Source of the DNA: Nakaseomyces glabratus
Taxonomy: Eukaryota; Ascomycota; Saccharomycetes; Saccharomycetales; Saccharomycetaceae
DNA length: 64,000 nucleotides
Direction: 5' to 3'
Assembly (NCBI RefSeq): GCF_010111755.1
Contig: NC_088959.1
Coordinates: 310,001 to 374,000 of the forward strand
A model generated the notes under the pieces. It did no database searches and was not told the origin of the DNA. It saw nothing but the letters and a program-made list of their open reading frames with translations. Positions 18,347 through 29,668 of the stretch are shown one piece after another. Every line of letters begins with the position of its first letter. Positions within the stretch are counted from its first letter, which is position 1. Made by a program: the position numbers and the translations under genes.

Positions 18347-20419
18347 ATGAATGTTTTAGTGTATGAGGGGCGTGGTACTACACCTGGTTCAGTCAGACAT
18401 GTTGTTGACTCATTGAGGATGTTCTTAGAGCCTTATTATGCTGTAAGTACGGTTACCTCCAAGACTTTAGAGCAGGAGCCATGGATGGGTAAAGCCGCAG
18501 TGTTAGTGTTTCCAGGTGGTAGAGACTTGCCCTATGTGGCTGACTGTAAGCGAATCATCCCTAAGATAAGAAACTTTGTACAAAATTATGGTGGTACATA
18601 CATAGGTTTCTGTGCTGGGGGCTATTTCGGTAGTAGTCGAGTTGAGTTTGCTAAAGGAGATCCAAATTTAGAGGTTGTCGGTAACAGAGACTTGAAGTTT
18701 TACCCTGGCATTACCCGTGGACCTGTTTTTGGTAGTTTTGAATATAACAGTGAGCAAGGCGCCAAGGCAGTTAAATTAGAGCTTGAAGATGGTTCTGAGT
18801 TTTACACATACTACAATGGTGGTAGCTGTTTTGTTGACGCTAACAAGTACGAAAATGTGAAAGTTTTAGCCCATTACGGGGATAAACCTTCGATTCCCTT
18901 TACCGACGACCCAGCTTCAACAGCGAAGAAAGCAGCAGCTGTGGTTCTCTGTAAAATAGGTAAGGGCCAAGCACTACTCACTGGACCTCATCCCGAATTT
19001 TCTCCAAAGATTTTGGAGAGAAGTGAGGATGAGAAACTACAGAAAGAGATCATTGGCATACTTAAGGAAAACGAAGAGGCTAGATTAAGATTCATGAAAC
19101 ACATTCTAGCCCAAGCGGGGTTGAAGGTCAATGACTTCCCTAATTCTGGAAGGCCTTCGCATCTCACACCTATGTTACTAGGTGTTAACTCGAACAGCAA
19201 TAGCGGACTGGTTCAAGAATTCACAAGGAACATTGAGAACAATATCAATGATTTTATTGTAAGTGATGGACATACCCAAATTGAATGTGAAAGTGACACA
19301 TTTATGATCTATAATGGGTATGATAACTTTTTTGATGCTGCTAAATTATTAACAGAATACGAAGACATCGAAAAATCTCCGAAAGCTATATTATTTCCAG
19401 ATGATAATGGAACAATTCCGCCAAGAGAGTTTTCTGGTGATTTTGACTTTGATGTTTACTACAAGCATTTAAATCCTAATAACACCTTAGGTTCGTTATT
19501 ATTGTATGGAGAAATTGTTACATCGACAAGCACAATTTTGAACAACAATAAAAAAATTCTTCAATGTATCCCAGATAACTCAATGTTACACGTTGGGTCA
19601 ATACAGTTGTCCGGAAGGGGAAGAGGAAATAATGTTTGGGTGAATCCAAGAGGTGTTTGTGCCTCAACAGCTGTTCTCAATCTTCCAACAACCTCGCCAC
19701 GTACTGGTAATCCTTTATCAGTGGTGTTTATTCAGTACTTAGCTATGTTGGCGTATTGCAAAGCTATCCGTTCATACGCCCCTGGATATGAAGACTTACC
19801 CGTTCGAATCAAGTGGCCTAATGATTTGTATGCTGTTGATCCAAAGTATTACTATAATAATAATTTAAAGTTTTTAAGTTCTGGTTTTTCTAATAGGCAA
19901 ATTCCATTATCTGATATTGAACCGGCATATGTGAAGATTTCTGGGTTACTTGTAAACACCAATTTCATTAATGGACAGTATTCACTGCTTGTAGGTTGTG
20001 GTCTAAATGTCTATAGTGATGCTCCTACGACCTCTTTGAAGATGTGGATTGATATTTTGAACAAAGAGAGGGAAATTGCTAGGCTAGATCCGCTACCTCC
20101 TATTCAGGTCGAGAAATTGTTGGCTCTGTATATGAATAATTTACAGGTTATTCTCGCAAATTTTATTGATCACGGAGCCAAAGTCGTTTTGCCAGAATAC
20201 TACAGACTATGGCTTCATACTGATCAAATTGTCACTTTATCAGACCATAATAATGTTCGCGCAATTGTGAAGGGTATTACACAAGACTACGGTATGTTAA
20301 TTGCTCACGAACTTGTAAGTGGAAGTGATACTCAAACAACTGGAAATGTTTATCATTTACAACCTGATGGTAACTCTTTTGATATATTTAGAGGCTTGAT
20401 AGCAAAGAAAGCTACTTGA
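18347..20419 (+). CDS. BPL1: Biotin:apoprotein ligase
   Basis: 690 residues from the ATG at 18347 (MNVLVYEGRGTTPGSVRH), the same length as S. cerevisiae Bpl1; upstream in-frame codons lack an ATG. The N-terminal third (to about residue 230) is a glutamine-amidotransferase-like module with the nucleophile-elbow-like GFCAGGYFG. The catalytic biotin ligase domain occupies the C-terminal half: GRGRGNNVW near 421, the biotinyl-AMP loop; KWPNDLY near 488; KISGLLV near 529, carrying the conserved lysine. The enzyme attaches biotin to acetyl-CoA carboxylase, pyruvate carboxylase and other biotin proteins. It matches YDL141W in position and converges on RPO21. Confidence 0.97.
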   Translation: MNVLVYEGRGTTPGSVRHVVDSLRMFLEPYYAVSTVTSKTLEQEPWMGKAAVLVFPGGRDLPYVADCKRIIPKIRNFVQNYGGTYIGFCAGGYFGSSRVEFAKGDPNLEVVGNRDLKFYPGITRGPVFGSFEYNSEQGAKAVKLELEDGSEFYTYYNGGSCFVDANKYENVKVLAHYGDKPSIPFTDDPASTAKKAAAVVLCKIGKGQALLTGPHPEFSPKILERSEDEKLQKEIIGILKENEEARLRFMKHILAQAGLKVNDFPNSGRPSHLTPMLLGVNSNSNSGLVQEFTRNIENNINDFIVSDGHTQIECESDTFMIYNGYDNFFDAAKLLTEYEDIEKSPKAILFPDDNGTIPPREFSGDFDFDVYYKHLNPNNTLGSLLLYGEIVTSTSTILNNNKKILQCIPDNSMLHVGSIQLSGRGRGNNVWVNPRGVCASTAVLNLPTTSPRTGNPLSVVFIQYLAMLAYCKAIRSYAPGYEDLPVRIKWPNDLYAVDPKYYYNNNLKFLSSGFSNRQIPLSDIEPAYVKISGLLVNTNFINGQYSLLVGCGLNVYSDAPTTSLKMWIDILNKEREIARLDPLPPIQVEKLLALYMNNLQVILANFIDHGAKVVLPEYYRLWLHTDQIVTLSDHNNVRAIVKGITQDYGMLIAHELVSGSDTQTTGNVYHLQPDGNSFDIFRGLIAKKAT

Positions 20420-20605
20420 GGAGACAATATATGTACCGTTTCTATAGTTTAATGGTATTATTGAATTTATTTTGAATAGTTTAATCTATTGATAGAAATG
20501 CATTAAAGCATGCTACATAGAAATATTGTACAGAATATGCTTTTTCTAAGCGTTAACATAAAAATTAACATTACTTGTAAATCTAGAGTGACAGAGACAT
20601 CATCA

Positions 20606-23600
20606 TTAGTTATCTTTTTTCTCGTCCTCGTCCTTTGGTGAATATGTTGGCGAGCCTGGGCTATAGCTTGGGGATGTTGGTGAGTATGATGGAGAAGTTG
20701 GAGAGTACGATGGAGAGGTTGGAGAATATGATGGAGAGGTTGGAGAGTACGATGGCGATGTTGGGCTGTAACTTGGAGAAGTTGGTGAATATGATGGGGA
20801 TGTTGGGCTGTAACTTGGCGATGTTGGAGAGTATGATGGCGATGTTGGACTGTAACTTGGTGATGTTGGCGAGTATGATGGCGATGTTGGACTATAGCTT
20901 GGAGAGGTTGGAGAGTACGATGGCGATGTTGGGCTGTAACTTGGAGAAGTTGGAGAGTAAGATGGAGAGGTTGGAGAATATGATGGAGAGGTTGGAGAGT
21001 ACGATGGCGATGTTGGGCTGTAACTTGGAGAAGTTGGTGAATATGATGGGGATGTTGGGCTATAACTTGGTGATGTAGGTGAGTAAGATGGAGAGGTTGG
21101 TGAGTATGCTGGTGATGTTGGAGAGAATCCTGGCGATGATACACCACCAAACCCTGGAGATGCAGGAGCGTCACCATAGGCGCCGAAAGGAGAGGTAGCT
21201 CCACCGTATTCTGCTCCACCATATGCCGTAAAACCACCTGACATAGCGTCTGATGAACCGGCATCGACTAATGGTGAGAACATTAGCTCGTCCTTTACAT
21301 CGATATCAGTATTCACTAGACCAGCCTCATTGCTGTAAGGTGTAGCACCACCATCCTGGCCATCTTCCAATTCTGTAATCTTTTGTTCTGGCATGTATTT
21401 GACTAATGATTCTTCATCAATCATAACATCAAATGCACCTGTACCAATAGGTGCCATTTGACCTAAGATAACATTTTCAGACACACCACGGCAATCATCT
21501 AATTCTGCAGACGCACCAGCTTCAAACAATATTTCAACAGTTTCTTCAAAGGAGCATCTCATCAATGCACCGGTTGATGATCTATTGAAACCATGACGAG
21601 TAACAGATGTTAAGCCACCTTGAGTAGTCATAACATCGACTAGTAGAGCCATATGACGGTAGTTAACGTAGGAACCATCAGAAGCAATAACATTGTAGAC
21701 TTCTTTGTATAGTGCAGCACGGCCAGCTTCAATACCCAAAACTTCCATGATATCAATAAAGGAGTTAGTGTAAATTCTAGTTGGGTCAACACCTGGGACA
21801 GTCATAACCTCAGATAAGTTAACACCATCTGTTTCGAGAACCCACTCAGGAACCTTTTGATATTCACCAGTTTCGTTAGGGACTTTACGATCATATTTCA
21901 TCATAACGACACGCTCAATACCTTCAATACCACGCAAGGTGATATTTTCAAGCATAGTGTTCTCGATCTTCTTCAGCATATGATCTTCTTCAGCTTCAGT
22001 TTCAGCATCGAGAGCCTTAGGACGAACAACACGACAACGAATGATCAATTTTTCTGCATTATCTTCTGACCAAATAACGAACAAGTCATTCTTAAATGTA
22101 TCTTTAATTCTCTCACCAACTTGACCCATAGTTAGATCTTTATCATTCATCGCAGCACGATCTAATTCCAATCTCAGTAACCATGGTGATTGTTGGTCTA
22201 GCAATTTTTCTGTTTCATCATCTAATAACGAGAAATGCAGCTGAATAATTTCGTCATCCTCTGGTATCACAGTTGATCTAGGATCAGGATCATAATAAAT
22301 TTCTGAGGCTACTGTAACACTCTTCAATGTTGTATGCTCAATTGCTGATCTCACTAGTTTTGCTTTTTCTTGGTCAGCAGAGTATTCTGGTTCTAAATAA
22401 ACAGTTAAAGATGGTGTCTTCATGTTTTTTGCAACATTTAAAATTTCCTTCAGACGAGGAACACCCGATGTAACCTTTTTAGATGCAACACCTGCAAAAT
22501 GGAAAGTGTTCAATGTCATTTGAGTAGCTGGTTCACCAATAGATTGAGCAGCTAGAACACCAACCATTTCACCTGGGTGGACAATGGATCTCAAGAATTG
22601 AGCTTCTACGTTGTTAAGAACCCATTCAAATGCTTCTTTAGTTAGTCTGTACTCTTGTAAAACTCTACGTGTTGCTAAACGTGAACGTAGTAAACAACAG
22701 AACAGAGTGACTGCATCATCTTGAGCTTTCTTAATAATCTCACTCTTACTTCTCAAAACCAAAAGTCTATCTTGTAGATCCCTTACTGAGTTAATGATTT
22801 CTGGAATTGTCAAGTCTGATGGTTTGGTATGATCAATCCTGAATGTTTGTTGAGCATTTTGGATAATACGTCTAATATTGACAGGTAGAGGCCAGCTGGA
22901 TTCACCATCACTGAAAATAGTTCTCAAGAAACGACGGTCTTTTACTAGTTGTTTGTATTCCTCATCCAAAGCCATCTGCACCTTTAAGTCTCCAATTATT
23001 TCAGAACCAGACTCTAGAAGAGATGGCTCCAAAGAATTAGATGTATTTAGCAAATCAATTCTATATCTTCTCTCAAAGGCTTGATCTGATCCACCCATAG
23101 TATCTAATGATTGTTTTTCGATATGACCTGCATCCATACCATCTTCACCATAAATGAATTGAATAACGTTACCAAGAGAGTTTCTAGTTGTACCATCATA
23201 GTGAACCATGATATCTTCTAAGGCTTTCACTAAACGACGTTGAATATAACCTGTTTCTGCAGTTTTAACAGCTGTATCAATTAAACCTTCACGACCACCC
23301 ATAGCGTGGAAGAAAAACTCTTGTGGAGTTAGACCTCTTAAATATGAGTTCTCAACAAAACCCTTTGATTCAGGAGAGTAATCATCTTTAGAAAAGTGAG
23401 GAAGAGTACGATCAACAAAACCGAAGCCAATACGTTTACCTTCGACAGACTGTTGACCTACACACGCTGACATTTGAGCGATATTAATGAAAGAACCCTT
23501 AGAACCTGCACTAACCATTTGTTTGACATTATTCAAATCCTTCAAGTTCATTTCTGCCAAACGACCGGCTCTATCTCTAGCTTCGTTTAAGAAACGAACA

Positions 23601-25753
23601 ACATTATCTTCAAAAGATTCACGAAGAGTCATACCATGCTTGGCTGTTAATAAGTTCGCTTGGGCTTCCTTGGTAACAGCTTCGACTTTCTGCTTTGCTT
23701 CTGCAATTGTTTCACTAATTTCTCTCATAGTTTGACCATCTGCAACAGTATCACCAATACCAGTTGAGAAACCGTTGTGCAATAGCCAAAAGTTGACAAC
23801 CTTTTGAATATTACCAAATAGTCTGGCGCAAATCGTTGGACCTTTTTCTCTAGTAACAACGTGGATCAAACCACCACTGGAAGAACCCACGGTCTTTTTG
23901 TCTACGACACCAAAGATAATCTCACCATCAATGACTAGCATACCGTTATCTTTTGGAGAAAGAAGAGTTGTGCCTTCATCGAATCTCTGTAAATGAATAC
24001 CCTTTGGAATTGCAACTGAAAGAATTTGTTTACCAGACCATAGTGGCTTAGGTTTTATAATAGCAGGCGTTGGAATCACACCATCCCAATCTGGAACCCA
24101 GTATAACATATTTAACACTTGGTCAAACTCCAAGAAAGTATCTCTCAAGGTTAGTTTTCTGATACCACACAGAGTATCTTGCACAATACCCATACAAGGC
24201 TTATTCGATTGTGGAGAGACAATTTGTAAAGGAACAGCACACAATTGAGATAGTTCTGCTCTGGTTTCTTCTGATTGCGGTACATGCAAATTCATTTCGT
24301 CACCATCAAAATCGGCGTTATATGGAGATGTAACGGAAAGGTTTAATCTAAATGTGGAATAAGGAACAACTTTCACTCTGTGTGCCATCATTGACATTTT
24401 ATGCAAAGATGGTTGACGGTTGAATAACACAGGATCATCATCCATTATATGACGTTCAACCTTCCAACCATACTGAAGTTGTACATCACCAGATCTCTTA
24501 CTGTATCTCAAGTCAATACGATCACCATTATCACGGATCACATACTTGGCACCTGGATGTTCGTTAGGACCATTACGTACCAGTTGACTCAGGCGATCAA
24601 TATTGTAGGGTGTTACTACTTCTGGGTATGTTAAAGTTCTAGCAATGGATTTTGGAACACCAACTTGATCTAATTCTAGGTTGGGGTCACCAGAGATAAC
24701 AGTTCTAGCTGAAAAGTCAACACGCTTACCCATCAGGTTACCTCTGATACGACCTTCTTTACCCTTTAAACGGGCTCTAATTGATTTCACAGGACGACCA
24801 GATTTCTGTAGAGCTTGGGGTTGACCTGCAATATCATTATCCATATAAGTAGCAACATGGAATTGCAACAAGCTTTCTGCTTCTTCCACAGCGTGATGAG
24901 GAGCACCGTTATGTTCTAGTGTTTCCAAACTTATATTTGCCTTCAAGATATCTGCCAATTTGAATGTTAAATCATCCTCACCTCTTTGGGATTCGTTGAA
25001 GGAAATTGAAGGACGAACAGGTGGTGGTGGGACTGGTAAAACAGTTAAAATCATCCACTCAGGACGAGCAAATTCTTCATTGAAACCTAGTCTGTAAGAA
25101 TCCTCAGGAGATATATGCTTAAAGATGTTGAGGATTTCCTCTGTACTTAAAACTCTTTGTTCGGGTTCATCGGCATCACCAGTACTCTTGTCCTTCTTCC
25201 AGCTACCCACAAGTTTCAAACCATCCTTACGAATAGTGGGTTGAGTGTTACCACAACCACCTCTGGAAATTAATTTGGTTGGGTCGTCTTCTGAAGGAAC
25301 ATCAGTCTCACAGACCATTTTTGTTTTACAAAGACTCCAAACAGCATTGAATCTTTTCTTTGGATCCTTGATTTGAATTGCTTGTCTCATTTGTTCATTA
25401 TGTTCATCTAGTAATAATTTACCACAATGCATACACAAACTTTCACAAACTTTCTTGATTTTAGTAATGAAACCAATATGAAATACTGGCTTGGCTAGAT
25501 CTATGTGACCGAAATGGCCGGGACATTCGTTCATACCTTCTTGACAGGTTTGACATTTCAAGTTTCTGTCAATAGAACCTAATCTTGGATCGTTAAGACC
25601 ACCAATTTTAGCTCTTGTTTGTGTTTCATCCATTGTCTCAGGTAATCTAATTTTTGCAACACTGATAGCTCTGATCTCTTCAGGTGAGAACAGACCAAAC
25701 TGAACCTCCTTGACTGTCCTTAATGGGGCACTAGAATATTGTTGACCTACCAT
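20606..25753 (-). CDS. RPO21: RNA polymerase II largest subunit Rpb1
   Basis: 1715 residues. In order: the N-terminal zinc clamp ([18 protein letters not shown], near 67-84, and CMHCGK near 107); the rudder/lid region; the absolutely conserved [12 protein letters not shown] motif holding the catalytic Mg2+ aspartates (about 478-489); funnel and cleft; the trigger-loop region [17 protein letters not shown] (about 1080); and a C-terminal domain of 23 heptads ending in an acidic KDEDEKKDN tail. The protein makes all mRNA and many ncRNAs. The shortfall from S. cerevisiae (1733) is roughly accounted for by fewer CTD repeats. It is collinear with YDL140C, convergent with BPL1. The gene has an unusually long, gene-free upstream stretch of 1.26 kb. 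Confidence 0.99.
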   Translation of the reverse strand: MVGQQYSSAPLRTVKEVQFGLFSPEEIRAISVAKIRLPETMDETQTRAKIGGLNDPRLGSIDRNLKCQTCQEGMNECPGHFGHIDLAKPVFHIGFITKIKKVCESLCMHCGKLLLDEHNEQMRQAIQIKDPKKRFNAVWSLCKTKMVCETDVPSEDDPTKLISRGGCGNTQPTIRKDGLKLVGSWKKDKSTGDADEPEQRVLSTEEILNIFKHISPEDSYRLGFNEEFARPEWMILTVLPVPPPPVRPSISFNESQRGEDDLTFKLADILKANISLETLEHNGAPHHAVEEAESLLQFHVATYMDNDIAGQPQALQKSGRPVKSIRARLKGKEGRIRGNLMGKRVDFSARTVISGDPNLELDQVGVPKSIARTLTYPEVVTPYNIDRLSQLVRNGPNEHPGAKYVIRDNGDRIDLRYSKRSGDVQLQYGWKVERHIMDDDPVLFNRQPSLHKMSMMAHRVKVVPYSTFRLNLSVTSPYNADFDGDEMNLHVPQSEETRAELSQLCAVPLQIVSPQSNKPCMGIVQDTLCGIRKLTLRDTFLEFDQVLNMLYWVPDWDGVIPTPAIIKPKPLWSGKQILSVAIPKGIHLQRFDEGTTLLSPKDNGMLVIDGEIIFGVVDKKTVGSSSGGLIHVVTREKGPTICARLFGNIQKVVNFWLLHNGFSTGIGDTVADGQTMREISETIAEAKQKVEAVTKEAQANLLTAKHGMTLRESFEDNVVRFLNEARDRAGRLAEMNLKDLNNVKQMVSAGSKGSFINIAQMSACVGQQSVEGKRIGFGFVDRTLPHFSKDDYSPESKGFVENSYLRGLTPQEFFFHAMGGREGLIDTAVKTAETGYIQRRLVKALEDIMVHYDGTTRNSLGNVIQFIYGEDGMDAGHIEKQSLDTMGGSDQAFERRYRIDLLNTSNSLEPSLLESGSEIIGDLKVQMALDEEYKQLVKDRRFLRTIFSDGESSWPLPVNIRRIIQNAQQTFRIDHTKPSDLTIPEIINSVRDLQDRLLVLRSKSEIIKKAQDDAVTLFCCLLRSRLATRRVLQEYRLTKEAFEWVLNNVEAQFLRSIVHPGEMVGVLAAQSIGEPATQMTLNTFHFAGVASKKVTSGVPRLKEILNVAKNMKTPSLTVYLEPEYSADQEKAKLVRSAIEHTTLKSVTVASEIYYDPDPRSTVIPEDDEIIQLHFSLLDDETEKLLDQQSPWLLRLELDRAAMNDKDLTMGQVGERIKDTFKNDLFVIWSEDNAEKLIIRCRVVRPKALDAETEAEEDHMLKKIENTMLENITLRGIEGIERVVMMKYDRKVPNETGEYQKVPEWVLETDGVNLSEVMTVPGVDPTRIYTNSFIDIMEVLGIEAGRAALYKEVYNVIASDGSYVNYRHMALLVDVMTTQGGLTSVTRHGFNRSSTGALMRCSFEETVEILFEAGASAELDDCRGVSENVILGQMAPIGTGAFDVMIDEESLVKYMPEQKITELEDGQDGGATPYSNEAGLVNTDIDVKDELMFSPLVDAGSSDAMSGGFTAYGGAEYGGATSPFGAYGDAPASPGFGGVSSPGFSPTSPAYSPTSPSYSPTSPSYSPTSPSYSPTSPSYSPTSPSYSPTSPSYSPTSPSYSPTSPSYSPTSPSYSPTSPSYSPTSPSYSPTSPSYSPTSPSYSPTSPSYSPTSPSYSPTSPSYSPTSPSYSPTSPSYSPTSPSYSPTSPSYSPTSPSYSPGSPTYSPKDEDEKKDN
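20636..21127 (-). repeat. Rpb1 CTD: 23 tandem 21-bp heptad codon repeats
   Basis: Read on the minus strand: one FSPTSPA, then 21 consecutive YSPTSPS, then YSPGSPT and a final YSP. The repeat spans exactly 23 x 21 bp plus 9 bp. Synonymous codons vary in blocks (for example GATGTTGGGCTGTAACTTGG recurs several times on the plus strand), pointing to duplication of multi-heptad units. Confidence 0.95.
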
Positions 25754-27011
25754 ATTAGAATTTTGTTTTGGGGTAATGTATGACTTTTTTTTTTAATTTT
25801 AATTTTTGGAAAATAACGCTATGATTTCGAAAATAAAAGTACGAATTTAGTCAGTCAAATTCAAGCCAAGTTCTAGAAAATAAGGGTATCAATAGCCTTC
25901 TATTCTTTATAATTAGCTTTTTAGTTTAATTTCAATGAAATCAATAATATAATACAGGAGTTTATAGTTTTTCCAATTCCCTTACAGATGTTAAGCCTTT
26001 TGGTTTATTGATATTCAAATTAAAAAGTGCTAATACCTTGAAATAAATCAATCTGTTTTATTATTCAGAGTCTTTTTTTTTCAGTTGCTTCTTAACAATT
26101 AATAATTCCTAATCTATCTTCTGAAATAATAAGGAATGGAACGGGTATGGATATTTACTTTGTTTGTACTATCACACCACTAAGTTTAATCTCAATACTT
26201 TCTGTTCTTTTCAGAATGTCTCTTATCTTCTATGGAATGGAATAATAGAAAATTTTATCTCTCCACTTTAGAAAATTCAAATCCAAAAAAAGAAAACGAA
26301 TAGAATCGAATTGAGCTCTTTTTTAGTATAATTTGTACTGAAGAACCAATATAACAGTCTAAGAGTTCTCTTTTGAGTTGCCCTCTTTCTTAAAATCCTC
26401 TTCAAAGAGTCTTGGGGGGTATCCGTGTCAAGAAAAAAAGGAAAACAAATACTCTTCAGTCCTTTACGATCCACCGCTGGAAATTCTCAATAATAGTGTT
26501 CCTTATGGAGGGATAAAGGTCCTTGGTTTCTTCCGACTCAAAAGACCAAATAGAACTTGACCTGCAATCAATATGATTACTACTTTCCTTCAACTTCTGA
26601 CCATATTATCAGTTTTCTTTTCATTGTTTTGTCTTCCAACATTTTTTTCCTTCTTGCTGGCCGTCGTTGCTTTCGTACAAAAAATTTAGTGAAAAAAAAA
26701 ATTTATGACAAATTAAGTATGGCGTATTTACCCGGTTTTTTTTGTGGGGGAAAGGAAGTCCAGACGCCACCGTAGTGTCGTAATACGGTATATGTATAGC
26801 GACCGTGTAGTACATAGAGCTCCACTACTCACCCATTGGCCCATCTTTTTACTTTAATTCTAGACAAGTCTTTAGTATTAATATTCTAAAAGTTGTTTGA
26901 CACTTTTTTTGTATTAGTTAATGTTATGTTTAGATGCTTTTATGTAGAACTTTAGCAATAATTTTTTTTTGTAATTCATATAATATACATTAGCTTCTTT
27001 TAGCCAGAGTT
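25754..27011. other. 1.26-kb stretch without a gene, RPO21 promoter side
   Basis: Both flanking genes are on the minus strand, so this holds the RPO21 promoter and the SCM3 3' end. It has a T10 tract just upstream of RPO21 (about 25784-25793). A Reb1-type site TTACCCGG at 26728-26735 is followed by T8, nearly 1 kb from the RPO21 ATG. A short hairpin (CCGTA...TACGG, about 26771-26789) lies next to it. I find no protein-coding ORF of substance and cannot name an RNA gene. Confidence 0.5.
26728..26735 (+). promoter_or_regulatory. Reb1-type site beside a poly-T tract
   Basis: TTACCCGG followed directly by TTTTTTTT. This pairing is a known yeast mark of nucleosome-depleted promoter regions. It lies about 975 bp upstream of the RPO21 ATG. 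Confidence 0.5.
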
Positions 27012-27620
27012 TTATTCTGATTCTGAGGTTAAAGGTTCCTCTGGATCAGTAAATACAGCTTCTTCTTCTTCCGCATTGTTATCTTCCCATATGCTATACT
27101 CATCGTAGCTGTCATGGGCGGGGACGTTTTCATCGAGTAATATGTCTTTGACCACACTTGTATACCTTGTTTCTTTGCCCCGTGAGGAGGTAAACCCAGT
27201 ATTGAGATTCCTTATGTGTCCATTATCTGTGATGATTTCCCCTGATTGGAGGTCGATGACATCGCCTTCATCGACTACATTGGAATACTTGTCAATGATA
27301 TTCGACCATACGGTTTTCATCCTCTGATCTGCAAGTTTGTGCTTCTCCATAACTTCTTCATCGGTCAGTTTTGGTATCAGCTGATTCTCCTTGGAATAGA
27401 TATACGCTCTCCCGTTCTTCTTCTTCACTTCCTTATATGGATCATCTTTACTTCCGCGTTCGCATGAGTTTTCCCTCTTGCTATGCTTTTTATCGATTGA
27501 AACATCTTTCTTCTGTGGTTTGTTGTCCTTCTGAAGCAGACCAGACAATGCCTTGTGCAATTGTTTCAAGCTCTTCCCATTTTTCTTGTTTTTCTTGATC
27601 TTTATCTTGGAATTGGACAT
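27012..27620 (-). CDS. SCM3: Centromeric histone chaperone Scm3 (HJURP family)
   Basis: 202 residues. The first 75 are strongly basic. The conserved Scm3/HJURP segment covers about 70-135, with AYIYSKENQLIPKLTDEEVM and then the helix HKLADQRMKTVWSNIIDKY, which in the family embraces the Cse4(CENP-A)-H4 pair. The block DLQSGEIITDNGHIRNL follows, and the tail is acidic (EEEEAVFTDPEEP). Scm3 loads Cse4 at the point centromere and bridges to the Ndc10/CBF3 complex. Length is close to the S. cerevisiae protein (about 223). It lies upstream of RPO21 on the same strand, as YDL139C and YDL140C do. Confidence 0.93.
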   Translation of the reverse strand: MSNSKIKIKKNKKNGKSLKQLHKALSGLLQKDNKPQKKDVSIDKKHSKRENSCERGSKDDPYKEVKKKNGRAYIYSKENQLIPKLTDEEVMEKHKLADQRMKTVWSNIIDKYSNVVDEGDVIDLQSGEIITDNGHIRNLNTGFTSSRGKETRYTSVVKDILLDENVPAHDSYDEYSIWEDNNAEEEEAVFTDPEEPLTSESE

Positions 27621-29668
27621 TCCAATACGCTATCCATTTCAAATTAGCAATTACCGACAATTGGATATAGTGTAATCTCGAATGTTTAGTACTACAAAGA
27701 GTAAAGCTTTTATACTAAGGAACTACAACTTCATTGCTGATCATATAGTTTGTCAATAACAGACTCGAATACAGATACCTGTCAAGCAGTAAGATTATCT
27801 GGCATCGGCATCGTGATTCGTGTATGTGTACTTTGTTTTACGACTTCATAATGTTGAGAAGGCATGAATAGTTGTCAGCAAATCGATGTATGCAATGTTA
27901 AAAAGGGCAACTTGCTGAGAAATACATATCAGAATTGTTTTGCCTAATTATTTATAAGAGTTTAAACTGCATCACTACAATATGATCTTATCAAGAGTAT
28001 TACTAAGATATGTAGAATCTCTTAAATAGGCTAACGCGTGCTGTGGCCTGGCACCAGTCACTGCTGATCATACAAAATTGTGATAATGAACAGGAGTTGA
28101 TAGCATGATATAGAGTTCTCCAAAAGGCAAAGCGGGAATGGGCTTCCATATGTTATAGTGCTGTCCTAGTAACAAGAACAAAAGCTAAATAAGACTCTTT
28201 GATCTCTAGTAAAGATACATAATCATTGGAAAGTTCTACAATTGCTGGCGGGGGAAACTTTCTCTTCCACATTTTCTCTACTCAACATCAGTTTGCCAGG
28301 AGCTCTGTATCTCATACACGATAATTACCACAAGTATACTCCCCCGGTTTATCTGCCAACACCTAAGATGCGGCCAAACATCCTTCCTGAGTTGCCTTAG
28401 AATACTCTGGTCCTGTTCTCCCCATTGGAGGACAATAATTTCCGTTGTGCGCGTGCTTTAGCTTGGACTACAGTACCTTTTTTCTTTGTCTTGGTGATAC
28501 AGCAGTACAGCGTACGCTTGTCACTTGAAGTCAGACTGCTTTGTACAACTAGTTCCAATTGGCCTGAATTTTACTCTGTAAAGCAAAGACAATGGCACAC
28601 CAGTAAATGCAGCCCTGTGTACTCCTATAAGCTGGCCCCAAAGCCCTTGTTCGTTTTCTTTCTTTTTTATAATAGTGGGGTATTATAACGGCGCAGGAAT
28701 CCTCGAGAAAAGTGAAAAAGTATAGTTGCCCTTGTATGATATTCACAAAACAAAAAAAGGGATCTTGCAGCTGATTGTGCGGTATTATCTCTGTTGTTGA
28801 GAATTGCTTTTTTTTCTAAAATTTGAAAACGATAACAGTAAGTGTATTATGATAGTACTCGAGCCTAGTCAAAGGTCTACACACAATATATTTGCTTCTT
28901 GTGGTAGTTGCGGGATTCTAGTTTTGATGCTGATTTCGGTGTCTGAATCTAACTTGTAGAACAACATTTTCTTTTTTCTTTGAAAGTTATTGTGAGATGG
29001 GCCACATGGCGGGTGAGACCAGTGTCAAAAATCAATCCTTTTGGATTATTTTAGCTGGGGAAAGCCTGATAGGAAAAGAAAGAAAAACCCAGGTGTCATT
29101 GTACAAGAGTTCATTCTTTGTACTATAGAATAGAGTTTTCCTTTTCGATTTTGCGAGAGGCAATAAAGAGTAGTACAGAATATACCGCTACGTTTATTTA
29201 ACCATTTGATCTGGGGATCAAGGTGAATGTCCATAAAAAAACTGGATTATCACTGCATATATTCTTCATCCTCTTACTGAAATACTGCTTATTGGTAATA
29301 GTGCTGAAGTCAGATCGATTTGTTTCCTGTGCTATAACACAGAACTGAAATAAAGTCACTCAGTGCTTCATTGCTTGACTTGAGCGAAGAAAAGAGAACA
29401 AAAACAGTGGGGTTGGTTTAAACTTTAAAGCAATTAGGAATTTTTGTTGAACATTACCATAAAGCTTTGAAGACTGCGATTTAAATATAAAGATTTAATT
29501 CCTTTGTGTCCTTTACAGTTACAACAAGTTTGGAGGTTTTGAGTTAGGATTTAGAACAGCCTTCGATGTCGAAATAGTTTCCTATTTGAATCATAAGGAT
29601 AACAGTCTTTACAATTATTTAGATTATTGAAAACAAAGAAACGACCATATATCAGTTGAACAATAGAA
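27621..29668. promoter_or_regulatory. 2.0-kb divergent promoter, SCM3/RGT2
   Basis: The longest gene-free stretch in the window. Homopolymer-rich, with several GC-rich islands (around 28030-28060 and 28245-28290). I found no tRNA, snoRNA boxes or ORF with recognisable content. Long promoters are common for nutrient-regulated transporter-type genes; no specific factor site is claimed. Confidence 0.4.

Noticed and set aside
20503..21264. His/Gln-rich and Met/Leu-rich repetitive ORFs over the RPO21 3' end
   Set aside because: These are other-frame readings of the CTD heptad repeat.
26728..26800. RNase P RNA in the RPO21 upstream gap, from GGAAAGGAAGTCC-like sequence
   Set aside because: Only a short resemblance to a conserved P RNA motif; no second conserved region or Pol III boxes found.
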